A stretch of 64,000 nucleotides of DNA from Pseudomonas batumici (GCF_000820515.1 NZ_JXDG01000058.1:124001-188000); one strand, 5' to 3'. Shown: positions 8,730 to 18,555, counted from the stretch's first letter. Notes: generated by a model from the letters alone, not told the origin. A program made the numbers and translations.

Positions 8730-8955
8730 ACAGCCGGCACTGATCCTTGAACAACGGGTGAGCAAGCACGCCGACAGCGAACTGCACTGCCATGAAGTCA
8801 GCCTGCGGCTGTCGAACGACCGGCACCACCTGATCCTCAGCCACTACACCGAACACTACAGCCCGCAAGGGTCGCAATGGGTCGAACAGCATCACCAGGT
8901 GCCGATGAACGAGGTATTGCACTGGTTTGCCCAGCAGGCGGGACACAACGCCTGA
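8719..8955 (+). CDS. Small conserved-type protein overlapping mlaA
   Basis: The 78-residue protein begins MASEQPALILEQRVSKHADS and overlaps the end of mlaA by 11 nt in another frame. GGGAG precedes its ATG by about 9 nt, so translation is probably coupled to mlaA. It has no membrane segment or signal peptide. It contains many His and Gln residues and reads as one small beta-rich soluble domain. Its function is unknown; the overlap suggests a link to MlaA, but this is inference only. Confidence 0.7.
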   Translation: MASEQPALILEQRVSKHADSELHCHEVSLRLSNDRHHLILSHYTEHYSPQGSQWVEQHHQVPMNEVLHWFAQQAGHNA

Positions 8956-9144
8956 CGCACGGCCCTCGAGGCCCGCCACGATCCTACAGCTGATTCTCTA
9001 TTTCCCCCTCGAACCCGCGTAATACTTGAGCCCCGCACCTTCGGGATTTAATATCCACGCCGCTTATGTCGAGCATTCAGTACCGGTTGCACGCCTGGCC
9101 CGCTCAGGTCGACACCGAGAAGAAAAACTAGAGAAGGTGAAGCA

Positions 9145-10545
9145 ATGACGGGTGAAAACCTGACACCGGGTTTGCTCAAGCGCGGCCTGAAAAACCGCCA
9201 TATCCAGCTGATTTCCCTGGGTGGGGCCATCGGCACCGGGTTGTTCCTGGGGTCTGCCGGCGTACTCAAGTCCGCGGGCCCGGCGATGATCCTCGGCTAT
9301 GCGATCTGTGGTTTCGTCGCGTTCCTGATCATGCGCCAGCTGGGCGAAATGATCGTCGAGGAACCGGTGGCCGGCTCGTTCAGCCACTTCGCCCACAAAT
9401 ACTGGGGCGGCTACGCGGGCTTTCTCTGCGGCTGGAACTACTGGGTGCTCTACGTGCTGGTGGGCATGGCCGAGCTCACGGCCGTGGGCAAGTACGTGCA
9501 GTTCTGGTGGCCCGACGTGCCGTCCTGGGTCAGCGCGGCAGTGTTCTTCGTGCTGGTCAACCTGATCAACCTGACCAACGTCAAGGTGTTCGGCGAAACC
9601 GAATTCTGGTTCGCGATCATCAAGGTGGTGGCGATCATCGGCATGATCGCCCTCGGTTGCTACCTGCTGATCAGCGGCACCGGCGGCCCGCAAGCCTCGG
9701 TCAGCAACCTGTGGAACCATGGCGGGTTCTTCCCCAATGGTTTCAGCGGCCTGCTGATGGCGCTGTGTTTCATCATGTTTTCCTTCGGTGGCCTGGAGCT
9801 GGTGGGTATCACCGCCGCCGAGGCCAGCGAGCCGCGCAAGGTGATCCCCAAGGCGATCAACCAGGTGGTCTTTCGGATCCTGATCTTCTACGTCGGTGCG
9901 CTCACCGTGCTGTTGTCGCTGTACCCGTGGGATCAGTTGCTGATCACGCTCGGCGCCTCCGGCGACGCCTACAGCGGCAGCCCGTTCGTGCAGATCTTCG
10001 CCCTGATCGGCAGCGACGCGGCGGCGCAGATCCTCAACGTGGTGGTCCTGACCGCCGCCCTGTCGGTCTACAACAGCGGCGTGTACTGCAACAGCCGCAT
10101 GCTGTTCGGCCTGGCCGAACAAGGCGATGCGCCAAAATCGTTGATGAAACTGAACAAGCAGGGGGTGCCGGTACGGGCCATCGGTGTCTCGGCCCTGGTG
10201 ACACTGCTGTGCGTGGTGGTCAACTACGTGGCGCCCCATGAAGCGCTGGAGCTGTTGATGGCGCTGGTAGTGGCCTCGTTGATCATCAACTGGATCGTGA
10301 TCAGCCTGACCCACCTGAAATTCCGCAAGGCCATGGAACAGCAAGGCGTGGTTCCGGGCTTCAAGGCGTTCTGGACACCCTTCAGCAACTACCTGTGCCT
10401 GGCCTTCGTCGCGCTGATCCTGGGGGTCATGCTGATGATTCCGGGGATCAGCGTCTCGGTGTATGTGATGCCGGTGTGGGTGCTGTTCATCTATGGGCTG
10501 TACCGACTGCGGCTGGCCAAGGGCCGGGTTCGCACCGTCAGTTGA
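9145..10545 (+). CDS. aroP: Aromatic amino-acid permease, AroP type
   Basis: The 466-residue member of the amino acid-polyamine-organocation superfamily has twelve predicted membrane helices. It matches Escherichia coli AroP closely over its length, for example LKRGLKNRHIQLI..LGGAIGTGLFLGSA, FLIMRQLGEMIVEEPVAGSF, NLTNVKVFGETEFWFAIIKV and IMFSFGGLELVGITAAEA. It imports Phe, Tyr and Trp by proton symport. Paralogous PheP-like proteins are similar, so specificity could lean to one substrate. AAGGTGAAGC precedes the ATG. It is transcribed towards the cellulose operon, with a REPIN between the convergent ends. Confidence 0.9.
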   Translation: MTGENLTPGLLKRGLKNRHIQLISLGGAIGTGLFLGSAGVLKSAGPAMILGYAICGFVAFLIMRQLGEMIVEEPVAGSFSHFAHKYWGGYAGFLCGWNYWVLYVLVGMAELTAVGKYVQFWWPDVPSWVSAAVFFVLVNLINLTNVKVFGETEFWFAIIKVVAIIGMIALGCYLLISGTGGPQASVSNLWNHGGFFPNGFSGLLMALCFIMFSFGGLELVGITAAEASEPRKVIPKAINQVVFRILIFYVGALTVLLSLYPWDQLLITLGASGDAYSGSPFVQIFALIGSDAAAQILNVVVLTAALSVYNSGVYCNSRMLFGLAEQGDAPKSLMKLNKQGVPVRAIGVSALVTLLCVVVNYVAPHEALELLMALVVASLIINWIVISLTHLKFRKAMEQQGVVPGFKAFWTPFSNYLCLAFVALILGVMLMIPGISVSVYVMPVWVLFIYGLYRLRLAKGRVRTVS

Positions 10546-10578
10546 GCGGGCGGGTTGGGACCATTGCGATTTAACCGG

Positions 10579-10700
10579 GAGACCGCGTCATCGTTCATCG
10601 CGAGCAAGCTTGCTCCTACAGGTTTGTGTCGTACCGTGGCCTTGTGAACGACATGGCCTTGTAGGAGCAAGCTTGCTCGCGATGCAGACGACGCGGTCTC
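10579..10700. repeat. REPIN between convergent aroP and wssI, with extended arms
   Basis: Two inverted REP units (10596-10620 and 10660-10684) share the core CGCGAGCAAGCTTGCTCCTA and enclose about 40 bp. An outer 11-bp inverted repeat (GAGACCGCGTC at 10579-10589, GACGCGGTCTC at 10690-10700) extends the palindrome, and its right arm contains part of the wssI stop codon (10699-10701). Such elements are spread by RAYT transposases in Pseudomonas and can act as mRNA-end hairpins. Confidence 0.9.
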
Positions 10701-11844
10701 AAGGCAAACGCACACTCCCGTCATACGGCGTCTGCAGATCCCGCTCCGGAATCTCCCAGATCAGCAACTTCGGCGGCGTCTGCCGGAATGCCGGGCTGTC
10801 GAAGTAGGCTTTCGCCGCCCCGGAAAACTCGCCACCATCCTTGGCAAAGTTGCCCACCGGCGCCCCCACCGCAGCCTCCAGGAATCCGACAAAATTCGAG
10901 TTGCGCGAAAACGACGTACCGATCAACGTCGTGTTCGGCAGATTGCCATCGCCAAACAGATCGTCGAGGTTCTCGCCCGTCGCCGTATCCGCCCGTTCCT
11001 TGATCTGCGTCGTCGCCACGCTCTCGGCCTTTGGCTGCAGCGCCAACGGCAACCCATCAATCCCCGCCAGCCGCACCAGGTCACCCGGGCGCACGGCACT
11101 GGCTTGCGTACTCAGCTCATAGCCCTTGTGCGGCGTGGCACTGAACTTCAAGGCACCGATCGCCTCGGCAATCCGCCACGCCGCCGCCCTGGCCCCGGCC
11201 TCACTCCAGTGGGTATCGGTGCGCAGGTAGGCGCCCTCGCCCAGTGCCTGCAAACCCGGCGTCAGGTCCACCGCCGCCACGCCCGCACCTTGCAGCCCAG
11301 CCAACCAGCCGGCAATCCGTGGTTGGAATGAGGCCGGACGCCTGAGCGCACACAGTTGCGCCGCCGCGATTCGGCTCTTGTCCGGCACCACCGCCACCAG
11401 CAACTCGATACCGCGTTTGTTCAACGCCTGGCGCAGATCGATCACCGCCTGTGCCTTGGCCTGGGCATTGACCGCCGCGTTACGGTTCAGGCGCAGTTCG
11501 TCACTCAGGAACAACCAGTCCGGACAGCCTTCGCGTACCCGTGGCCCGAGGTCGCCGACGATCAGCCAGCTGCCACCGCGTTCAAGGTCGGCGGCCTGTT
11601 CAGGCAACGGCGCATCCGACAGCGTCTTGGCGAAACGATGGGTGATTTCGCCGTGCAGGAGCATGTCCGGCGTCACCACCTTGGGCACGAACTCGATCGA
11701 CCCCTTGATCATCAACCAGACGCAGGACAACGCCCCCAACGCCAGGAACAAGGTGAATATCACGCCCGCCAGGGGACTGGCGCGCACCGCCAGCGCGCTG
11801 GGTGGCGTGGGGGCGACGGACGGGGATTGCGTTGACTGGCTCAT
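10699..11844 (-). CDS. wssI: WssI, AlgJ/AlgX-like cellulose acetylation protein
   Basis: The 381-residue protein has one N-terminal membrane anchor (about residues 25-48) and a periplasmic SGNH-like domain of the AlgJ/AlgX family. It has the catalytic Asp-His pair in RTDTHWSEAG and the serine in LIGTSFSRNSNF. With WssF-H it transfers acetyl groups onto cellulose in the periplasm, as its alginate counterparts do. It is the last gene of the operon, and its ATG shares the final A of the wssH stop (TGATG). The SBW25 operon continues into wssJ; none is present here, and the operon ends at a REPIN. Confidence 0.9.
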   Translation of the reverse strand: MSQSTQSPSVAPTPPSALAVRASPLAGVIFTLFLALGALSCVWLMIKGSIEFVPKVVTPDMLLHGEITHRFAKTLSDAPLPEQAADLERGGSWLIVGDLGPRVREGCPDWLFLSDELRLNRNAAVNAQAKAQAVIDLRQALNKRGIELLVAVVPDKSRIAAAQLCALRRPASFQPRIAGWLAGLQGAGVAAVDLTPGLQALGEGAYLRTDTHWSEAGARAAAWRIAEAIGALKFSATPHKGYELSTQASAVRPGDLVRLAGIDGLPLALQPKAESVATTQIKERADTATGENLDDLFGDGNLPNTTLIGTSFSRNSNFVGFLEAAVGAPVGNFAKDGGEFSGAAKAYFDSPAFRQTPPKLLIWEIPERDLQTPYDGSVRLP

Positions 11845-13259
11845 CAGAATTGGAAGTACAGAAAGGGCACGGCTTCACGGCTGGCGATCAGAGCGAACGA
11901 CAGGGTGAAGCCGAGCACGGGCCAAAAGGCCGCAGCCAACACGAACAGCTCGTTGCCTGCGAATCGTCGTTCCACCCGGGCCTGCAACAGCGGCGCGAGA
12001 ATGCACACCAGCCCCAGCAACGCCGCCAGTCCGTGCACCGGGCGCAAGGTCACGGCCAGGGCGTCGCCGAGGGCAAAGCCGTGCCGACCGAACTGGCCGC
12101 CGTACATGCTCAGGGCCGTGGCAAAGTCCGGCGAACGGAACAGCGTCCAGGCCAGGCAGACGAACAACAAGGTGGCGACATGGCAGGCCCAGAGCGGCAG
12201 ACCCGGCAGGCTGGAACGCGACCAGGCCCGGTCGACGCACAACGCCACGCCATGGGCCGAGCCCCAGAGCAGGTAGTTCCAACTGTCGCCGCCATGCCAG
12301 AGCCCGGCGATGGCCATGGTCAGGAACAGGTTGCGATAGGTTTCCCACACACCTTTGCGATTGCCGCCCAGGGCGATGTACAGGTAGTCGCGCAGCCAGC
12401 TGGACAACGACAGGTGCCAGCGCCGCCAGAAGTCCTGGATGCTGTAGGCCAGGTACGGTCGGTTGAAGTTTTCCGGAAAGTGAAACCCCAGCATCAGCCC
12501 CAGGCCGATGGCCATGGCGCTGTAGCCGGCGAAGTCGAAGAACAGCTGCAGCGAATACGCCAGGCAACCGATCCAGGCGTCGGCGAAGGACGGGTTGTCC
12601 AGGTGAAAGGCCACGTCCACCAGCGGCGACAAGGTGTCAGCCACCAGCACTTTCATGCACAGGCCGATCATGAACCGGCGCGCGCCCAGGGAGAAATTCG
12701 ACCAGTTGAAATAGCGCTGGTTCAGCTCGCGACGGACCCAGTCATAACGAATGATGGGCCCGGCAATCGAGTGGCCGAACATGGAAATGTAGGTGGCGTA
12801 GTTGATGAAGCTACGCTCCACCGGTACCACGTGGCGGTGCACGTCCACCAGGTAGGAGATCGCCTGCAGGACAATGAACGACAGCCCCGCCGGCAAGGCC
12901 ACGCGCTGCCAGGCCATGGGCATGGCGCCGTAATAGGTGATCCACTGGTTCCAGGTCGCGGCGAGGATGTTCGCGTACTTGTACCAGCAGAGCACGGCCG
13001 TGTTGATCACGACCAGCGCGATCAACAGGCGGATCCGGCCCCGCGAATCCTCCCTCGAGCGGTCCACCAGCAGGCCGCCGACCCAGGCCAGCAGCGTCAG
13101 CACCATGTGCAGGAACAGGAACAGCGGACTCAACCAGCCATAGAACAACCAACTGCCCAGCAACAGGATGAGGTTACGCCAGCCAGGTCGGGCCAGGGCA
13201 TAGACCAGCAGGAACGCTGGCAGGAACAGTGTCAGGAATTCAAGCGAGGCGAAGACCAT
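11844..13259 (-). CDS. wssH: WssH, MBOAT-family O-acyltransferase (AlgI-like)
   Basis: The 471-residue polytopic protein begins MVFASLEFLTLFLPAFLLVY. It contains the MBOAT signature: RRWHLSLSSWLRDYLYIALG and, with the active-site histidine, IAGLWHGGDSWNYLLWG. AlgI-type proteins carry acetyl groups across the inner membrane to the periplasmic acetyltransferases, here for cellulose decoration. There are 19 nt between the wssH start and the wssG stop, while wssH and wssI overlap by one base. Confidence 0.92.
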   Translation of the reverse strand: MVFASLEFLTLFLPAFLLVYALARPGWRNLILLLGSWLFYGWLSPLFLFLHMVLTLLAWVGGLLVDRSREDSRGRIRLLIALVVINTAVLCWYKYANILAATWNQWITYYGAMPMAWQRVALPAGLSFIVLQAISYLVDVHRHVVPVERSFINYATYISMFGHSIAGPIIRYDWVRRELNQRYFNWSNFSLGARRFMIGLCMKVLVADTLSPLVDVAFHLDNPSFADAWIGCLAYSLQLFFDFAGYSAMAIGLGLMLGFHFPENFNRPYLAYSIQDFWRRWHLSLSSWLRDYLYIALGGNRKGVWETYRNLFLTMAIAGLWHGGDSWNYLLWGSAHGVALCVDRAWSRSSLPGLPLWACHVATLLFVCLAWTLFRSPDFATALSMYGGQFGRHGFALGDALAVTLRPVHGLAALLGLVCILAPLLQARVERRFAGNELFVLAAAFWPVLGFTLSFALIASREAVPFLYFQF

Positions 13260-13278
13260 GGCGACGGGCGCTTCCGAT

Positions 13279-13956
13279 TCAGTTGGACAAGCTATCCGTG
13301 GCGGTAATCAGGCGCGGCCCCGTCGACGAAGGCAGTAATAACAAACTGTAGCGCTTGTTCGCTTCCAGCGCCCCAAGCTCGACCGGCGAACCCTCCGGGC
13401 TGCCCGCGCAGACCAACTGCACCGCCAGCGATGCCCGTGGATTCAACTCCTGGCGCCTGGGATTGCCGGGGGGGGCCTTCTGGAACAGGTCGACATCACG
13501 CCCGGCCAGGTTGATCCGCGCATCGCTACAACCGGAGTCGGCGTCGAACAACGCCAGCGATGCCTTGAGCTGGTTGGGGATATCGAAGGCCTCGCTGACC
13601 AGCACTTGTCGGATGCCCTGCCGCGCATCGGCCAGGACGAACACCGTGGCGAAATCGCCCGCGTTCACCTTCACGTCCAATGGCACGCTTTTGCCGTCGC
13701 GGCTCAAGGTGCCCCTGATCGGCCGACCGCCCGACACCGGAATAAAGCCGCTGACCGCCTGGCCATTCTCCAGTTTCAGGCTGGTCTTGGCGCCCTCGGG
13801 CGTCAGTTCCAGAGAGGTGTCGGCGGCATTGACGAAGCGCAGATAGGCCGAGTCCTGGGACGGACCGGTGGGATACAGGGCAATGGGGCCGCTGAATGCA
13901 CTCGCACTCAGGGCCAGGCCGGCCAGGGCGCCAACGCCATTGAAAATCCGTTTCAC
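13279..13956 (-). CDS. wssG: WssG, AlgF-like periplasmic acetylation protein
   Basis: The 225-residue secreted protein has a signal peptide at residues 1-22 (MKRIFNGVGALAGLALSASA) and an AlgF-like beta-rich body beginning IALYPTGPSQDSAYLRFVNA. AlgF is an accessory factor for alginate O-acetylation; WssG is taken to do the same for cellulose. I set the start at GTG 13956, which overlaps the wssF stop (GTGA). The longer frame from 14112 has no signal peptide and runs inside wssF. Confidence 0.88.
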   Translation of the reverse strand: MKRIFNGVGALAGLALSASAFSGPIALYPTGPSQDSAYLRFVNAADTSLELTPEGAKTSLKLENGQAVSGFIPVSGGRPIRGTLSRDGKSVPLDVKVNAGDFATVFVLADARQGIRQVLVSEAFDIPNQLKASLALFDADSGCSDARINLAGRDVDLFQKAPPGNPRRQELNPRASLAVQLVCAGSPEGSPVELGALEANKRYSLLLLPSSTGPRLITATDSLSN

Positions 13957-14639
13957 TTGGCTGCTCCTTTCACCGCTTCGGCGGGCAGTTCGTTCAATGA
14001 TTGACCGATGGCCGCCGCCCAGGATTTGTAGCCGGCGATGGTGAAGTGCTGGCCGTCGGAGGTGGTCCACTCGCCGGGCTTGGAGAACTTGGTCGAGTCG
14101 ATGTAGGTGCACGGCGCGACCATATTGGCCAGGGTGCCCGCCACCAACTGGGTGCGGACCTGGTTCTTGCCGTACTGGTTTTCATTGGTGTTGCTGCCGT
14201 TGGCCTTGCCCCACGCCGGCCCTACCCACACGCACTTGGCACCGCTGTCGGCGATCTGCCTGGTCAGCGCGGTGACGCTCTGGTAGGCCCAGACCTTGGG
14301 AAACGGCGTGGTCTTATAGGAGGCCATGGTGTCGCCCATGATCAGCACCACCAGGTTCGGCTTGTCCTTGGCGATCACGTCCTTGATCGGTTGCGTGTCC
14401 AGGGTGCCGCGACTCATCACCTTGATCTTTTCGCCCGGCTCGCGAATCGCGCCGCAATCGAGCTTCAGCTTGGGTGTGACCCAATCCGCCGGGTTGGCGC
14501 CGCAGGCACCGATGGCGTGGACCTGGGCACCTTGCTGGGTCAGGTTGTCGTAGAGCGGGTTCATCAGCGAGTCGGGGAAACTCATGTGGCTTTCGCCAAT
14601 CACGAGCAAGGTCAAACCTGCGAGTACGGAAGAAGCCAT
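13953..14639 (-). CDS. wssF: WssF, SGNH-hydrolase-like cellulose acetylation protein
   Basis: The 228-residue protein has a hydrophobic N-terminus and a GDSL/SGNH-type fold. Block I is VIGESHMSFPD with the probable nucleophile Ser, and block V is TTSDGQHFTIAGY with the Asp-x-x-His pair. WssF in SBW25 is proposed to present acetyl groups to the WssGHI complex, but its exact step is less settled than theirs. It follows wssE by 19 nt and overlaps wssG by 4 nt. Confidence 0.87.
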   Translation of the reverse strand: MASSVLAGLTLLVIGESHMSFPDSLMNPLYDNLTQQGAQVHAIGACGANPADWVTPKLKLDCGAIREPGEKIKVMSRGTLDTQPIKDVIAKDKPNLVVLIMGDTMASYKTTPFPKVWAYQSVTALTRQIADSGAKCVWVGPAWGKANGSNTNENQYGKNQVRTQLVAGTLANMVAPCTYIDSTKFSKPGEWTTSDGQHFTIAGYKSWAAAIGQSLNELPAEAVKGAAK

Positions 14640-14658
14640 GAATCATTTCCTCGTTGAG

Positions 14659-17600
14659 TCAATTCGAATAAGGGGAACCGAAGGGGCTGACCGGCAGGGC
14701 CATGGGCCCGGTCATGTCCTCGAAGGTGTAGCGCAGGTACAGGCCGCCACTGAGCTGCCGGTAATCGCTGGAGTTGTCCACGCCCAGGGTGCCGCCGAGG
14801 AAGAAGCTCGAACCGAACTTGTACTCGCCGGCGGCATTGAGGCTGTAGCCGATGCCGGTCTTGCTGTTGCTGCCGTAGCCGGTCAGCCCGGCGGCCGTGG
14901 CCCGTGGTTGCAACTCGCTGTGGCCGGGGAAGACCTCGGCGCTGTCCTGGCCGATATGCTGGACACCCACCGAGCCTTTGATCCGGTAGGTGAAGCGCTC
15001 GGTGCGTTGCGACCAACTGATCGGCACGCCCAGGGCGAAGAAGGTCTGCGGGCTGAAGTAACCGCCGTGGCCGTAGGTGTAGAAGTCCTGGTTGTTGGCA
15101 TAGGTCAGCGCCGAACCGCTCAGGCCCAGGGTGAGGATGCTGTCGGGGGCGTTGCGCAGGTACCAGTAGATACCGCTGCCCAGTTCGAAGCGGTTGTTCG
15201 ACTCGACGTTGTTGCCCAGCAGCACATGCGCCGAACCGTAGCCGTAGGCACCGACTTGCTGATCGTCATAGCTCAGTTCGCCGCGTACGCCGTTGGCCGT
15301 CACACCGCCCCACTTGTCCCCGGTGCGCGAATCGCGGGAGCCGGCAAAGGAGGTCACGCTGTCGGTCACCGCCCGGCGCGAGACACTCACCCCGTAGCGG
15401 TAATCGGAATTGCCGTCGAAGGGCCGATTGAGGCTGACACCGCCGATCGGCGTGCTGTAGAGGAAGCCCATGGGACTGACGCCGAGATCGGCCTTGAGGC
15501 CTTGCTCCTTGTCCCGGTAGGCCACGGCCACGCCGACACCGTTGGCTGTCTGCGAACCGACGGGGTCCAGGCCGCTGGCTCCGAAACGCGCCTGGGCAGA
15601 TTTGGAGCTGTCCGGGCTGCCGGAAGACAGTGACACCGGGGTGATCTGCAACGCCATGCTGGCGCTGTTGTCGCCCACCGGCACGCTGACTTCGAACGGG
15701 GCCTCGATGTCCGTCAGCTTGCTCAGGCCCTTTTCGCCGTTGTTGCTGCGCACGGTCAGGCCCTGGGCGACATAGCCGGTACGATCCTCGACGATCTCGT
15801 TCAAGGCCCGTTGTGCCGGGCTCAACGTCGGGCGCGGGGTGCTTTCGCGGGCGTAGGGATTGTCGAAGGCATTGGCCGCCACTAGGCCGCTCCTGCGTTC
15901 GATCGCCGTCGGTACCGCGTCGCTGTCGCCGCTGCCCAGGCCCACACCCAAGCCTACGACCGGGGCATTGACCGGCGGCGGAACCTGGTTCGCCGACGCC
16001 AGGGCGGTCACCTGGCTACGCTGTCCGGGCAAGCCGACGAAGGGGTTGGCGGACTGCGCCGGGGCTTGCGCGGGCGCCATGACGTAGAGATCCTGGCGCT
16101 GGCTGTCTTCGATCTCGATGGCCTTGCGCAGCAGCTTGCCGGCCTCACCGGTCTTGCCCATGCCACGATAGATCCGTGCGGAAGCGGTCAGGGTCTGCGG
16201 CACCCCGGGCTCCAGCTCGAGGGCCTTTTTCACCGATTGCTCGGCCAGGTCGAAGTCTCGTCCTTGCAGGGCGATATCGGCCAGCCCCAACTGCAGTTTC
16301 GCATTGCCCGGGTCGGCCTTGATCAGCGGTCCATAGAGCTCCCGGGCCTTTGCCGTATTGCCGCTGGCGGCATACATGCGCGCCAGGGACGATACCGCCT
16401 GGCTGTCGTTGGGCCGTTGCTTGAGGGCCGGCGACAGCATGTCGAAGGCCGCCACCAGGTCGTTCTTTTCCCGCAGCTGATCGGCCTGCTTGACCCGGTA
16501 GAGAAACAGCAGGTCTTCATAGCGTTGGCTGGCGGTCTCGTTCATCGGCTTGCCCTGCAAGTCCCGCAGGATATCGCTGGCCTGCACGTCCTGGTCGGCC
16601 TTGAGCAGCACCCCGGCATAGAGCAATTGCAGGTCGGGGGTCGACGGCGATTTGTCGAGCAACTGGCGCATCAGGCTGACGCCCTGTTGCGGGTTGCCGG
16701 CTTCGGCATAGGCAGCCGCCAACACCGCAACCCGCTCGGGCTTCTGCCCGGCCAGCGGCTCGCAGCGCGACAGCAGGGCCCAGGCTTCCTGGCGCTGGCC
16801 ACGGCGGGCCACGTCCACCGCCAACTCGGTCTGCAGATGCAGACGGATATCCAGCTCCATCTCATTCATGTCGCGGCTGCGCTTGGCGGGCGGGATCCGC
16901 GACAGGGTGCGCTGGGCCTTGCTCCACTCACCCAGTTCGGCCGAAAGCAAAGTGCTGGTGTAGAGCGCGTCGGGCTGATCGGGTTGTTGCTTGAGCAGTT
17001 CGTCGATCAGGTCGCGGGCCACTTGGGTCTGGCCATCGCGCAGGTAGACACGGGCCAGGGCGAAGCGGGTCCAGGGATTTTTCGGGTCGTCAGCCAGCGC
17101 ATCCTTGTAGGCCTTTTGCGCCGCCGCCAGATCACCGCGACGCTCCGCCAGCTTGGCTACCTGGATGGCGCGCAGGGCGCGAATTTTCACGCTGGGCGCC
17201 AGGCGTGCCTGGTCCGCCGCCGACAATCCGTCGATCAGGCGCAACGCCTCGTCGGACTTGCCGCTCCGGGACAGTACGTTGATCAGCCCGGCTAGCGCCT
17301 CTGGATAATTCGTCGTGCGCGCCAGCACCTGCCGGTAGCCGGCCTCGGCGGCGTCCAGTTGCCCGGCCTGGGCCTGCCAATTGGCCAGGGCCGTGGGACC
17401 GGCCGGCTCGGCGGGATTCTTGGCAATCGCCTGTTCGATCAGTTCGCGGGCCTGGGCCTGGCGACCGCCGCGCTGGGCCTCGCCGGCGTTGTCCAGCAGG
17501 ATCCAGTAGCGCACGTCCTCGAGGGCTGCGTTCCACTGCGCGCCGCCCGGCAGGCGAGTGGCTTGCACCAGGTAGCTTTCGGCCTCGCCCAGGCGCTTCT

Positions 17601-18555
17601 GCTGCTGGCGCACGATGCCCATGCCACCGAGGGCATCGTAGTCGTTGGGGCGTTCCTTGAGACGGGTCTGCAAGGCCTGTTCGGCAGCGGCGATATCACC
17701 GCCATCGAGGGCCTTGAGACCGCGCGCCACCTGCGGGTCGCGCTGCCAGCCGGCACCGCCGCGCCCCTGGGCGATGCCCTTGTCCATGAGGGCACGGATC
17801 TCGTTGTCGCTGGGGTGCGCCTGCAAATACTGCTGGAACAACGACACCTGGTCGCGGGACGGCGGCCCCAGCCATTGCAAGGCGAAGCGCCAGGTCTCGT
17901 CGGCGTTGCCGCCGATGTCCGGGTTGTGCGACAGGCGCGCCAGGGCGCGAATGCCTTCCGCACGACTGTCGGGGTTGCGCGCCAGGTGCAGGGCCAGGAA
18001 CAGGTCGAGGATCGCGTCGTCGGGGCGTTCCCGACGCAGCCGCTCCAGGCCCGCGCGGGCCTCGGGCCAACCGCCGGTGGCAAAGCCCAGGGTGTTGTAG
18101 TACTCACGGGCGATCAGGCCTTGCGGCGGGTGTCCGTCGAGCAATTGCCGGTACACCGCCACCGCCTTGTCGCGCTCGTCGGCGTCGCTCAGTTGCCGGG
18201 CCTTTTCCAGCAGTTGCTGCTTGTCGTCCGGGCTCAGGGCGATGTCCTGCTCCAGTTGCAAGGCCAGGCGCGGCAGCGGCTTGATCGCCTGCAACCGGGC
18301 CAGGTACTGGCGGGCACCGTCCAGGCGCTTGCGTTGCAGGTCGATCAGGCCCTGGCCATAGAGCGCGTCGGGCTGCTCGGGGGCCAGGTTCAACAGCTTG
18401 CTCCAGGCCTCGGCGGCCCGGTCGGGATGTTCCTTGGCCTGCCAGTAGTAACCCTGCTGGATCAGCAGCGACTGCGGGGTGCCGAGATCGGCGGCCAGTC
18501 CCGGCAGGGCGACCAGCGCGGCGCACACCGCCAGGGCTAGGGTTTGCTGGCGCAT
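14659..18555 (-). CDS. bcsC: WssE/BcsC, cellulose export outer-membrane protein
   Basis: The 1298-residue protein has a signal peptide (MRQQTLALAVCAALVALPGLA), then about 750 residues of tetratricopeptide repeats (for example ALYGQGLIDLQRKRLDGARQ). A linker follows, then a C-terminal BcsC beta-barrel ending in alternating aromatic strands (GGLYLRYTFEDM near the end). The TPR part guides the glucan through the periplasm and the barrel exports it. I chose ATG 18555 because GGGAGG lies 5 nt upstream and a signal peptide starts there; the frame is open to 19317 but runs inside wssD. It overlaps wssD by 19 nt. Confidence 0.93.
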   Translation of the reverse strand: MRQQTLALAVCAALVALPGLAADLGTPQSLLIQQGYYWQAKEHPDRAAEAWSKLLNLAPEQPDALYGQGLIDLQRKRLDGARQYLARLQAIKPLPRLALQLEQDIALSPDDKQQLLEKARQLSDADERDKAVAVYRQLLDGHPPQGLIAREYYNTLGFATGGWPEARAGLERLRRERPDDAILDLFLALHLARNPDSRAEGIRALARLSHNPDIGGNADETWRFALQWLGPPSRDQVSLFQQYLQAHPSDNEIRALMDKGIAQGRGGAGWQRDPQVARGLKALDGGDIAAAEQALQTRLKERPNDYDALGGMGIVRQQQKRLGEAESYLVQATRLPGGAQWNAALEDVRYWILLDNAGEAQRGGRQAQARELIEQAIAKNPAEPAGPTALANWQAQAGQLDAAEAGYRQVLARTTNYPEALAGLINVLSRSGKSDEALRLIDGLSAADQARLAPSVKIRALRAIQVAKLAERRGDLAAAQKAYKDALADDPKNPWTRFALARVYLRDGQTQVARDLIDELLKQQPDQPDALYTSTLLSAELGEWSKAQRTLSRIPPAKRSRDMNEMELDIRLHLQTELAVDVARRGQRQEAWALLSRCEPLAGQKPERVAVLAAAYAEAGNPQQGVSLMRQLLDKSPSTPDLQLLYAGVLLKADQDVQASDILRDLQGKPMNETASQRYEDLLFLYRVKQADQLREKNDLVAAFDMLSPALKQRPNDSQAVSSLARMYAASGNTAKARELYGPLIKADPGNAKLQLGLADIALQGRDFDLAEQSVKKALELEPGVPQTLTASARIYRGMGKTGEAGKLLRKAIEIEDSQRQDLYVMAPAQAPAQSANPFVGLPGQRSQVTALASANQVPPPVNAPVVGLGVGLGSGDSDAVPTAIERRSGLVAANAFDNPYARESTPRPTLSPAQRALNEIVEDRTGYVAQGLTVRSNNGEKGLSKLTDIEAPFEVSVPVGDNSASMALQITPVSLSSGSPDSSKSAQARFGASGLDPVGSQTANGVGVAVAYRDKEQGLKADLGVSPMGFLYSTPIGGVSLNRPFDGNSDYRYGVSVSRRAVTDSVTSFAGSRDSRTGDKWGGVTANGVRGELSYDDQQVGAYGYGSAHVLLGNNVESNNRFELGSGIYWYLRNAPDSILTLGLSGSALTYANNQDFYTYGHGGYFSPQTFFALGVPISWSQRTERFTYRIKGSVGVQHIGQDSAEVFPGHSELQPRATAAGLTGYGSNSKTGIGYSLNAAGEYKFGSSFFLGGTLGVDNSSDYRQLSGGLYLRYTFEDMTGPMALPVSPFGSPYSN

